Shown piece by piece: positions 37,050 to 45,747 of a stretch of 53,479 nt of DNA; within the stretch, counting starts at the first letter, position 1; each line of letters opens with the position of its first letter. Below the pieces are notes generated by a model, which did no database searches, had not been told where the DNA came from, and saw nothing but the letters and a program-made list of their open reading frames with translations. The stretch covers positions 1 through 53,479 of the forward strand of contig SVKH01000002.1 of NCBI GenBank assembly GCA_015068545.1. Reading direction: 5' to 3'. Source of the stretch: Oscillospiraceae bacterium (GTDB taxonomy: Bacteria; Bacillota; Clostridia; UBA1381). The position numbers and the translations under genes are program-made.

Positions 37050-38135
37050 TTATTTACTTGTAAGTGTTACTCTTTGCATTGTACCATCCCACGCAACGTC
37101 CACACCAAAGCAGTCTGAAATGAATCTTACAGGAACAAGGGTTCTTCCGTTAATGATCTTTGCCGGAACATCCAGAGTAATTTCCTCTCCGTTCTTCACC
37201 GCTTGTGTATTGTCAATAGTAAGTGACACTGTTACATCATCTTTTGTTGCGGTTACAGTTTGAGTTTCTCCATCCCACTCAACTTGCGCACCAATTTTCT
37301 CAAAAATTGCACGCAACGGAACAAGGGTTCTTCCGTTATCTATAACAGGTATCTGATCAAACTTTATCTTTTCGCCATTATAGAAAACTGTCGGGATAAA
37401 GCCTTTCTTTAGCTTTACTACATACTGCTTACCGTCAACCTTCATTATTGAGTAGCCATTATCATCGAAAATAGTAAAATCTGTCTGAATGAATTTATAA
37501 TTTACGTCATCCGAGAAAATTGTATAGAGATATGTATCACTATCTCCCCAATCCGGGAAATCCTGTCCCTCAACATAAATCTCTTCTGACCAACTCTCCT
37601 GCATCAAGCCTATGTTATAGCCAACTCCATACCCCATCCACGCAGGATCATTGAAAATATAGTTAACTCCGTTGATATCATTAAATGTATACGGCCACAT
37701 TCTCTCATTATAGCTCATTCTTACAAGCCCGTCATTATAACTTTCCTTGTATCCATTTTCTCTGTACTCTGCCCAGCCATTATATGTATCCATAATTTTT
37801 TCAGCTTCTGCATTGTCCATATAATCAGTCATAAATTCTTCAGTTGTCATACCGTCATATCCAACCGTCCTCTTTATTATACGGCACTGCGTATAATCCT
37901 CGGTATACTCGTAGTCATATGTCTCAAAATCTGCGTACACCCTATCCGACTGAACCTCCGCTACAACCTCAAACAAATCGTTGTTAAAAGGATCCTGCTC
38001 CGATGCCATATCCATGTTATTTTCCACATAGCAATAGCCCCAATCCTCGTCATATTGGTAATCTACAGCCTGAACCCATCCATGTGTACCAAGCAGCATT
38101 GACAACGCCGCAATGAATGTAATAGTTTTTTTCAT
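37050..38135 (-). CDS. Secreted protein with copper amine oxidase N-terminal-like (stalk) domain
   Basis: Signal peptide from MKKTITFIAALSML; DNGRTLVPLRAIFEKIGAQVEWDGETQTVTA and NGRTLVPVRFISDCFGVDVAWDG. Confidence 0.8.
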   Translation of the reverse strand: MKKTITFIAALSMLLGTHGWVQAVDYQYDEDWGYCYVENNMDMASEQDPFNNDLFEVVAEVQSDRVYADFETYDYEYTEDYTQCRIIKRTVGYDGMTTEEFMTDYMDNAEAEKIMDTYNGWAEYRENGYKESYNDGLVRMSYNERMWPYTFNDINGVNYIFNDPAWMGYGVGYNIGLMQESWSEEIYVEGQDFPDWGDSDTYLYTIFSDDVNYKFIQTDFTIFDDNGYSIMKVDGKQYVVKLKKGFIPTVFYNGEKIKFDQIPVIDNGRTLVPLRAIFEKIGAQVEWDGETQTVTATKDDVTVSLTIDNTQAVKNGEEITLDVPAKIINGRTLVPVRFISDCFGVDVAWDGTMQRVTLTSK

Positions 38136-38207
38136 TTGTTTTATTCCTTTCCTTTGTTTAATATTATAATTATATCTTATTCCCATAAAAAGGGCAATAG
38201 TTTTTAC

Positions 38208-38242
38208 AAAAAAAGAGCTGCGGAATTTTCCGCAACTCTTTT
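38208..38242 (-). terminator. Rho-independent terminator
   Basis: Minus strand AAGAGTTGCGGAA-AA-TTCCGCAGCTCTT then T-run. Confidence 0.85.
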
Positions 38243-38250
38243 AGCTTTTG

Positions 38251-38430
38251 TTACCATGTGAATACAGAAACGTTTGTATTTTTAGCTTCTGAGTTTGCCT
38301 TATACACATCATACATACTCTTGTCTTCACCTGTTAGACCAGCAGCGTCTACAATCACTCCACTTTGAGTAATTACATCTTCTACTTCAAAAGCTACAAT
38401 TTCTGCATTAGGTTTTGTATACTTTTTCAT
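38251..38430 (-). CDS. Small 59-aa protein MKKYTKPNAEIVAFEVEDVITQSG...
   Basis: SD GAGGTG 6 nt upstream of ATG at 38430; directly downstream of the 840-aa secreted protein gene. Confidence 0.7.
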   Translation of the reverse strand: MKKYTKPNAEIVAFEVEDVITQSGVIVDAAGLTGEDKSMYDVYKANSEAKNTNVSVFTW

Positions 38431-38440
38431 ATCATTCACC

Positions 38441-40963
38441 TCATTCTGCAACGATACCAAGTGCTACGCTAGCTCTTGATGTGTGTAGGAAGATTGCAAA
38501 TGCAACGCTTCCGCCTTCTGCTTCTACATTATCAAATCCGATTTCGCCTGTCTTTTTATCACTTCCGTCAGTGAAAGTTGCAACGTAGGTCTTAGCTCCG
38601 TCAAAATTCTCAACTTCAACGTCCCAAGCCTTACCTTCATAATTGCCCATGTTTACATCTGTAATAGTGATCTTTAGTTCTGGGTCTGGCTCTGGTTCAG
38701 GCTCAACTACGCCTTCTACAGTAACTGTAGCAGCTTCACTTGTCTTGCCTACATTGTACTTACCAACCTTTGATGTAACTGTGTATGTATATTCGCCGCT
38801 TGCAACGCCTTCATCAACATATTCTGTGCCTGTTACATCAATTGTTTCTGTTGTTGTACCATTTGACTTTGTGATTGTGTATGTTGTATCTGTGTAGCCT
38901 GATTCGGTCCATGAAAGAGATACATTTCCGTTTTCGTCTGCTTCTGCAACAAGTTCAGGAGCTGTAGTCAAATCATTTACAATTGCAAGATTCTTAACAT
39001 CAATATAGAACTCTTCGCAAACTGTATCGTCAACGTCTTGTCTTACAACACCGATACCTGTGAACGCATCCCAGTGAGTATCCTGATACTTTCTGTAGTC
39101 TTTATATTGCTTGAACCATACACCATCGCTACCTGCATATGCGCCTACAAATACATTTTCATCCTTAAAGTCGTATGCTGACATAGGAACCATAACTGTC
39201 TGCCAGCCGCGAGTGTTTACATCGTAGTAGTCCTCAAGAGGAACACCTACTGCAACCTGTCCCCACGGAGAATCGGTACCGTTGTCATTCCATGTTCCTG
39301 TTGTTTCAGAAATTGCAAGATACAAGCCATCTGCATTCATACCTTGTGGAAGGTTAATTGTATAAAGAATGTATCCGTTATCTACATAAGATGTAAGGTC
39401 GCGTTGATTGTTATCAGCAACAACCTTGTTAAAGTATCTGAAGCCGTTGAAGCCCCAGTTTTTTGGAGCATCGTCATACGCTACATAATGTTCAACGTAT
39501 GCGTTAGCCTTATAGACATTTGAACCGCTTGTTCTTTCAGCCATATATCCTTCTTCTGCTGTCAAAGGACGGTATGTGATAGCACGGCCTCTGTTTTGTT
39601 CAGTTGTAAAACCTTCATACTCGTAGCCCGAGTCATTTAGCCACCATCTGTGGTATTCAGATGAGTATCTGTCGTAGTAGCCAGTGCTATTAAATCTGTA
39701 TTTCTGTAATTCTCCGCCATTTGATGATCCAACACGAAGGTCACCGATGAAGAACGGCCATGGTCTTGCCTTTTGAGTAGTGTCACTGCCGCTTACTCCG
39801 ATAACTGTAAAGTCTTCTACAAGAAGCTTTGATGCGTCAGCATCACCCACGATAATTTCGTTTGATGCTGCAGACTTTGCAAGCTCGGCTACAACATCGC
39901 CTGCTTTTGAGCTTGCCGGGTTGTTCTTCTTATATTCGTCAGGTGTTGTGAAAACAAGCTGTACTGTGTATGAGTATGCACCACTTGCAGGAAGCGTGTC
40001 TGTGAACGAAGTAGCTGAGCCTTCATATACAGTTGTTGCCTTAGTTCCCTTTACTCTTTCTACCTTGTATGTTACATCAGAGTTTGCTGTCGCACTCCAT
40101 GAAACATCTACAGTGCCGTCCTCATTAAGAACTGCTGTTGGTGCTGCAGGTGTAGAGATATTTACAAGTCCAAGATATGTACATCTAACATCAAATACCT
40201 TGCCTGAGCCGCTATCTGTTCTTGCAAAGCCAAAGCCATTTAAATATTGTGGATAAATTCCATCGCCAACAGTTGCCTTCCTGTAACTGTCAAGGAAGTC
40301 AGGGTTATTTACAAACTTTGAAAGCGGAACGGCAATTGTCTGGTCTCCGCCTGCTGCTACATCATAATAGTCTGTAAGCTTAGCACCTGCTACAGTCTGA
40401 TTGTAAAGCTTAACACCTTTTGTAAGGTCAGGATAATTTTCAGGAGTAATGTCATCCAATTTGCTAATTACCCATTCTTCAATACCCCATTCGCTGTTAG
40501 CTGAAGATACTGCAAGGTAAGCTGTATCGATACCTGAGATATCGTCAGGGTTAATCTTTGCAACGATATACGCTGTATCTACGATATCTGATGCATCGTA
40601 AAGGTCTCCCCAGAATTCGTCAGTCTGGTGAGCTCGACCCATATAATTGAATGTTGCACCCTGATATGCCCAGTCAACCGGTGACCAGTCGTTTCCATTT
40701 GCTGCTCTTGTCTGAATTAATCCGCCGGCTGCACCCGAAGTAGCGTCATTAAGCTCTACATCCAGATAGTTACCCTGGACACCCGTGCCTCCTGCCGGGC
40801 CGCTCGTATAATAGAACCCGTCTGATGCGTTTCTTTCGTCAGTCCACCACAAATGGAAATGCATAATTTCCGGTGATGTTTCTCCTTCGGCCAAAACAGC
40901 TACAGGCATAATAGATGCTGCCACCATCATAGCCATAAGGAATGAAATGATTTTCTTTTTCAT
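38441..40963 (-). CDS. Secreted modular protein related to the 26029-30324 protein
   Basis: Signal peptide; VAGAKLTDYYDVAAGGDQTIAVPLSKFVNNPDF is shared with the 1431-aa protein; Fn3-like segments. Confidence 0.7.
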   Translation of the reverse strand: MKKKIISFLMAMMVAASIMPVAVLAEGETSPEIMHFHLWWTDERNASDGFYYTSGPAGGTGVQGNYLDVELNDATSGAAGGLIQTRAANGNDWSPVDWAYQGATFNYMGRAHQTDEFWGDLYDASDIVDTAYIVAKINPDDISGIDTAYLAVSSANSEWGIEEWVISKLDDITPENYPDLTKGVKLYNQTVAGAKLTDYYDVAAGGDQTIAVPLSKFVNNPDFLDSYRKATVGDGIYPQYLNGFGFARTDSGSGKVFDVRCTYLGLVNISTPAAPTAVLNEDGTVDVSWSATANSDVTYKVERVKGTKATTVYEGSATSFTDTLPASGAYSYTVQLVFTTPDEYKKNNPASSKAGDVVAELAKSAASNEIIVGDADASKLLVEDFTVIGVSGSDTTQKARPWPFFIGDLRVGSSNGGELQKYRFNSTGYYDRYSSEYHRWWLNDSGYEYEGFTTEQNRGRAITYRPLTAEEGYMAERTSGSNVYKANAYVEHYVAYDDAPKNWGFNGFRYFNKVVADNNQRDLTSYVDNGYILYTINLPQGMNADGLYLAISETTGTWNDNGTDSPWGQVAVGVPLEDYYDVNTRGWQTVMVPMSAYDFKDENVFVGAYAGSDGVWFKQYKDYRKYQDTHWDAFTGIGVVRQDVDDTVCEEFYIDVKNLAIVNDLTTAPELVAEADENGNVSLSWTESGYTDTTYTITKSNGTTTETIDVTGTEYVDEGVASGEYTYTVTSKVGKYNVGKTSEAATVTVEGVVEPEPEPDPELKITITDVNMGNYEGKAWDVEVENFDGAKTYVATFTDGSDKKTGEIGFDNVEAEGGSVAFAIFLHTSRASVALGIVAE

Positions 40964-41174
40964 TCTCTTTCTCCCTTTCTTTTCTTTTTTTAATTTTCCT
41001 AAGAATACATATCCTTTGTCCAGCCTTAAAACCGCAAGGTTAACAGCAAAATACCCCGTATTTTAAGAATGAAAAAAATGATATTTATCCCATGAAAATT
41101 TAATCTTTTAGTATAATAAGGTACATTGCACCTATACTACTATATAATGTTACAACAGCATTACAGCAATCACA

Positions 41175-41198
41175 ATACCCAGTTTTATTCACTTTTTA
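41175..41198. promoter_or_regulatory. Second copy of the 24-bp motif
   Basis: ATACCCAGTTTTATTCACTTTTTA, identical to 33763-33786. Confidence 0.55.
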
Positions 41199-41252
41199 AT
41201 TTCACAGAGGCATTATTACCAATTTTCCTTAACATATTCAGACAATTTGCAC

Positions 41253-41284
41253 AAAAAATACGACAGCTTCATTTTCTGCCGTAT
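41253..41284 (-). terminator. Rho-independent terminator overlapping the malQ stop codon
   Basis: Minus strand ATACGGCAG-AAAATGAAG-CTGTCGTAT then TTTTTT. Confidence 0.7.
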
Positions 41285-42753
41285 CTTTCGGTTATATTAT
41301 TTATCATTTTAGAAAGGCTTTCCGAAAACTGGTTCTTTTTAGCTCGCCATACCCAATTTTCTCCTGATGTGGATGGAGTGTTTATTCTGGCGCCATCGTC
41401 CAGCCCCAGCCAATCCTGAAAAGGGATTATGCAAAATTCTGCATTACTCCTCATAATTAGGCTGATAAGCGGCAGGTTCAGTTGCTCCTGAGGTGTACAT
41501 TTGTCGCACAAGTACTCCCTGACAAGCTCCTTTTCATTATCAGGAAGCAACGACAACCAGCCTATTATGGTGGAATTATCATGTGTGCCAGTGTATGCCA
41601 CACATTTTTGTGGGAAGTTATGCGGAAGGTATACACTACCTCCACCATCCCGAGAGTCGAAGGCAAACTGCAATACTTTTGTGCTGTGGAATCCGCAATC
41701 TGACACCAGTTTCCTTACCGAATCGGTGATAAACCCAAGATCTTCCGCTATTATCTCATGCTTTCCGCAGGCTTTTTCAAAGACATCAAAAAGCCCCTTA
41801 CCCGGTCCGGCTCTCCACTTGCCACGCTTTGCTGTTTTCTCGCCATAGGGTATTTCGTAATACTCGTCAAAGCCCCTGAAATGGTCTATCCGAAGCAAAT
41901 CGTACATGCAAAAGCAAAAGGACAATCTCCTTACCCACCAGTTATATCCGGTGTTTTTATGCTCCTGCCAACGATACACAGGATTTCCCCATAACTGCCC
42001 TTCCTGTGAGAATCCGTCCGGAGGACAACCTGCAACGGTTACCGGCACGCCATCCTCGTCCACGTTAAACAAACTGCGGTTTGCCCAAACATCGCAGCTA
42101 TCGGGAGCTGTGTAAATCGGGATATCTCCCACAAGCTTTATTCCCTTTTCGTTTGCGTAGCTTTTCAATCTTTCCCATTGAGAGAAAAACTTATATTGAA
42201 CAAATTCCCAAAAAGCCACCTCGCAGGAAAGTTGCTCCCTGTAATGCCCAAGTCCGTCCTGCGTGCGGTTTCTTATATCCTTTTCCCACTTGGTAAACTC
42301 TTTTCCGCCAAAAAGCCCTTTACACGCCATAAATAGGGCATAATCATCAAGCCAGAAGTCATTTTCCTCCTTAAACCGCAAGAAGTCTTTATCCTGCTTT
42401 CCGTTCCACCTTTCATGCGCTTTTTTTAAAGTGCAAAAACGGTTTTTGTAAAGTCGCTCATAATTCACTCCGGAATCTTCCGCAATCTCACATTCACATT
42501 CAGCACGCGTCAAAAGACCTTCCTCCGCCAAGGTGTCAAGGTCGATAAAATACGGATTGCCGGCAAAGGCGGAAAAGGACTGATACGGTGAATCACCATA
42601 GCCTGTGGGGCCATGAGGAAGAACCTGCCACAAGCTTTGGCCGGCATCCTCCAGCCAGTCCACGAAAGCATATGCCTCCTTGGAGAATGCACCTATGCCA
42701 TATTTCGACGGCAAGCTAAACACCGGCAGCAGAATCCCTGAAAATCTATTCAT
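41269..42753 (-). CDS. malQ: 4-alpha-glucanotransferase (amylomaltase)
   Basis: RFSGILLPVFSLPSKYGIGAFSKEA, DIPIYTAPDSCDVWANRSLF, LRIDHFRGFDEYYEIP, IIAEDLGFI. Confidence 0.95.
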   Translation of the reverse strand: MNRFSGILLPVFSLPSKYGIGAFSKEAYAFVDWLEDAGQSLWQVLPHGPTGYGDSPYQSFSAFAGNPYFIDLDTLAEEGLLTRAECECEIAEDSGVNYERLYKNRFCTLKKAHERWNGKQDKDFLRFKEENDFWLDDYALFMACKGLFGGKEFTKWEKDIRNRTQDGLGHYREQLSCEVAFWEFVQYKFFSQWERLKSYANEKGIKLVGDIPIYTAPDSCDVWANRSLFNVDEDGVPVTVAGCPPDGFSQEGQLWGNPVYRWQEHKNTGYNWWVRRLSFCFCMYDLLRIDHFRGFDEYYEIPYGEKTAKRGKWRAGPGKGLFDVFEKACGKHEIIAEDLGFITDSVRKLVSDCGFHSTKVLQFAFDSRDGGGSVYLPHNFPQKCVAYTGTHDNSTIIGWLSLLPDNEKELVREYLCDKCTPQEQLNLPLISLIMRSNAEFCIIPFQDWLGLDDGARINTPSTSGENWVWRAKKNQFSESLSKMINNITERYGRK

Positions 42754-43543
42754 TTTCTCCCTCCGTTTCTATCATGACTCCCAAATGGTCTGATACAACA
42801 CCAAAATGACTTCCGTTAAAAATAGTTTTTGACTCCGTGACATCGGCTTTAAAATTACAGAAAATATAGTCTATTCTTTTCCGTTCTCCACCATTCCATC
42901 CGTCAATCTTTTTTGTTACAGTGTAACCTTCATCCCTTTCTTTCGCCAACTGAAAGGTGTCATAAAATCCCGACGAAATCACAAGGTTATAGCTTTCTCC
43001 GCAAAAATCCCCGTTGAAATCTCCCATTAACCATGCCTTATCTCCTATTCCTGACTCCAAAAGCTTGCTCCACTGATGGGAAAAAGACTCTTCCGCATCC
43101 TCCCACCATCCAAAATGCACGCTGTAAAACTCTCCTCTATCTGTTTTTACGCCCAGAGCATACCGTTTTTTCCACTTCTCCTTTTCCTGACCTGATGAGA
43201 GCATCACAGTCCGTACCTCCTTAATAGGAAGCCTTGTAATAATACCCACACCTTCCTCAAATAGGTCATAGCTCTCCTTAAATCCGCACCACACTCCCGT
43301 ATACTTTCGGGAGGAAATGTTTACTTTTTTCAGAATTTTTAGCAGAAAGTTCCCATTTTTTACAGGATAATTGGTGCATATGGGAGCATTTTCCCTAATT
43401 ACATCATTATTCGTCGGCTGATTTACCTCCTGCAAGGCTATTACGTCATAGTCATATTTTAAAATTGCCTCTGAAATCTGACCCAAGCTATATTCCTCAT
43501 TTCCGTCAACAAGACTATGGGTATTTAACGTCAGTAATCTCAT
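42746..43543 (-). CDS. Endonuclease/exonuclease/phosphatase family protein
   Basis: MRLLTLNTHSLV, IALQEVNQP, MGDFNGDF, RIDYIF, SDHLGVM. Confidence 0.9.
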   Translation of the reverse strand: MRLLTLNTHSLVDGNEEYSLGQISEAILKYDYDVIALQEVNQPTNNDVIRENAPICTNYPVKNGNFLLKILKKVNISSRKYTGVWCGFKESYDLFEEGVGIITRLPIKEVRTVMLSSGQEKEKWKKRYALGVKTDRGEFYSVHFGWWEDAEESFSHQWSKLLESGIGDKAWLMGDFNGDFCGESYNLVISSGFYDTFQLAKERDEGYTVTKKIDGWNGGERKRIDYIFCNFKADVTESKTIFNGSHFGVVSDHLGVMIETEGENE

Positions 43544-45672
43544 AGTGCATCATTGATGTCGCTTTTAATTATATCTGCTTTTGGGCCATACACTGCCTGC
43601 ACACCTGTCCCTTTTACCATCAAGCTCATCGCTCCTTCCTTTTTCCACGCTTCGGCATTTGCCACAAGCTCGGGATTTTTTACCGTAACACGCAATCTTG
43701 TCATACAGGCATCCACAAGAGATATATTTTCTCTGCCTCCCAAAAGGGCAATTATTCTTTCGGTTTGACCGTCACCTACCACACCTTCCTTTTCCTGTCC
43801 TTCACTATCATTCTGGTAGTTGCCGAGTCTGCCCGGGGTGGCATAGCGAAATCTCTGTATCATAAATCGAGAAACAAAGTATCCAATTACAAAGAACAAA
43901 ACAACCATAATAAGGAAGTTTATAATATCCCAGCCGATACCCGCCTTTATAGCCATAGGAAGCCTTGTGGCAAGCTCAATACTTCCGAAGGAATGAAGCC
44001 TTTGAGAAAGAACTCCTGCTGAGGCAAAAGCCAATCCCTGCAATACAGAGTATACCACATAAAGAGGAATTGCGCAAAACATAAACATAAATTCAATAGG
44101 CTCAGTTACACCTGTCAAAAATACGGTAAGCACTGTTGATATAAACATGGATTTGTAGCGCTGCTTTCTGTCCTTATCCACACAGTGATACATAGCAAGC
44201 GCCACTCCCAAAAGAAGTCCGGTAGAGCCAATCATCTGCCCTACCTTGAATCTTGCCGGCACAACAGTTTGTATCAAACGGTTATAGGAAACCATGTCAC
44301 CTGCCTCTTTGAAGTTAATAAGGTCGGTTATCCAAGCAAGCCACAATGGATCCTGTCCGAATACCGTTGTACCTGCATTTACTCCGGTTTGCACAATGTA
44401 TTCTCCGCCAAAGGAGGTGTAGTTCATAGGGATTGTGAGCATATGATGCAGTCCGAATGGCAGAAGAAGTCTTTCCAGTGTACCATAGATAAACGGAGCC
44501 AAAATAGGCGACTTTGACTGGGAGTTTGCTATCCATATACCAAAGGAGTTAATTGCCATTTGCACAAACGGCCACACTACCGACAAAATCAAGGATACCA
44601 CTACCGACCACAAAATTACCACAATCGGAACAAACCTTTTGCCGTTAAAAAATGATAGCGCATCGGGGAGCTTTCGGAAATTGTAGTACTTATTATAAAC
44701 TATTCCTCCCACAAATCCGGCAATTATTCCTACAAAAACACCCATATTAAGGGCAGGCGCTCCCAAAACAGAGGTAAAATACCCATTTACGGCTATTTCC
44801 TGACCAAATAGAGTTTTCGTCACAGCATTCGGTTCGGTTAGCATATCTGCAGTAACCCCAAAAATCTGACCGGTGATGGAGTTTATTAGCGCAAATGCAA
44901 TAACCGCCGCAAAGGCTCCGCCAGCCCTCTCCTTCGCCCAGGATCCGCCTATGGCTACGGCAAAGAGTATATGGAGGTTGGAAATAATAGTCCAGCCTAT
45001 ATTTTCCGCTATGGCTCCCACCTTTGCAAGGGCAGCAATGTCACCGCCAAACATAGAAATAAGCTTTCCTATACTGATTGCAAAACCTGCCGCAGGCATT
45101 ACCGCAATTACCACCATAAGAACCTTGCCCAGCTTTTGGAGAGCATCAAAGTTTACAAGCTGTTTACCTCTCTTTTTCTCGCTTTTATCCGAAACATTTT
45201 GCTCGCTTTTTTCATCACGCTTTAACTCCATGAGACATTCCTTGGCAGAAATTATTTCGTCTTTCTCTTTTGGGAAAATATTGTATCCCGTATCGCCGCA
45301 AATTACCACAGGTGTAATTAGATTGATATTGTTTTTCGTTAAAAAATCTATGTCTGCTTCTGCTATAAGATCGCCGGCTTTTACTCTGTCCCCTCTTTTT
45401 ACATAGCTTTTAAAACCTTTTCCTTTTAAATTCACCGTATCAAGTCCAAAATGTACCAATACGTCCACTCCGTCGTCAGACTTGATTCCGTAGGCGTGCA
45501 ATGTTTCTGCTACATTATCCACCACTCCGTCAACCGGACTGTAAATCCTGCCGTCTGTGGGCATAATCGCTACACCGTCACCTAGTATCTTTTCCGAAAA
45601 CACACCGTCCGGCACCGAGGTTATAGGTAATACCTTACCCGATACCGGTGATGATATTTTACATTCCTTCAT
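43540..45672 (-). CDS. PTS sugar transporter, fused IIA-IIC-IIB (glucose/maltose superfamily)
   Basis: N-terminal EIIA-Glc-like VLVHFGLDTV; IIC LLLPFGLHHMLTIPMNYTSFGG; C-terminal IIB VDACMTRLRV. Confidence 0.92.
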   Translation of the reverse strand: MKECKISSPVSGKVLPITSVPDGVFSEKILGDGVAIMPTDGRIYSPVDGVVDNVAETLHAYGIKSDDGVDVLVHFGLDTVNLKGKGFKSYVKRGDRVKAGDLIAEADIDFLTKNNINLITPVVICGDTGYNIFPKEKDEIISAKECLMELKRDEKSEQNVSDKSEKKRGKQLVNFDALQKLGKVLMVVIAVMPAAGFAISIGKLISMFGGDIAALAKVGAIAENIGWTIISNLHILFAVAIGGSWAKERAGGAFAAVIAFALINSITGQIFGVTADMLTEPNAVTKTLFGQEIAVNGYFTSVLGAPALNMGVFVGIIAGFVGGIVYNKYYNFRKLPDALSFFNGKRFVPIVVILWSVVVSLILSVVWPFVQMAINSFGIWIANSQSKSPILAPFIYGTLERLLLPFGLHHMLTIPMNYTSFGGEYIVQTGVNAGTTVFGQDPLWLAWITDLINFKEAGDMVSYNRLIQTVVPARFKVGQMIGSTGLLLGVALAMYHCVDKDRKQRYKSMFISTVLTVFLTGVTEPIEFMFMFCAIPLYVVYSVLQGLAFASAGVLSQRLHSFGSIELATRLPMAIKAGIGWDIINFLIMVVLFFVIGYFVSRFMIQRFRYATPGRLGNYQNDSEGQEKEGVVGDGQTERIIALLGGRENISLVDACMTRLRVTVKNPELVANAEAWKKEGAMSLMVKGTGVQAVYGPKADIIKSDINDAL

Positions 45673-45747
45673 AGTCTTGCTCCTTTCTTAAACTGCCCGA
45701 TTTCTGACAAGCTTTATCCCAGTCATCAAGGCATACTATACGCCATT

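Noticed and set aside
39780-40256. 158-aa plus-strand ORF
   Set aside because: Antisense to a well-supported secreted protein; no recognisable domain. Same reasoning for 25012-25479, 28112-28543 and 44873-45406.
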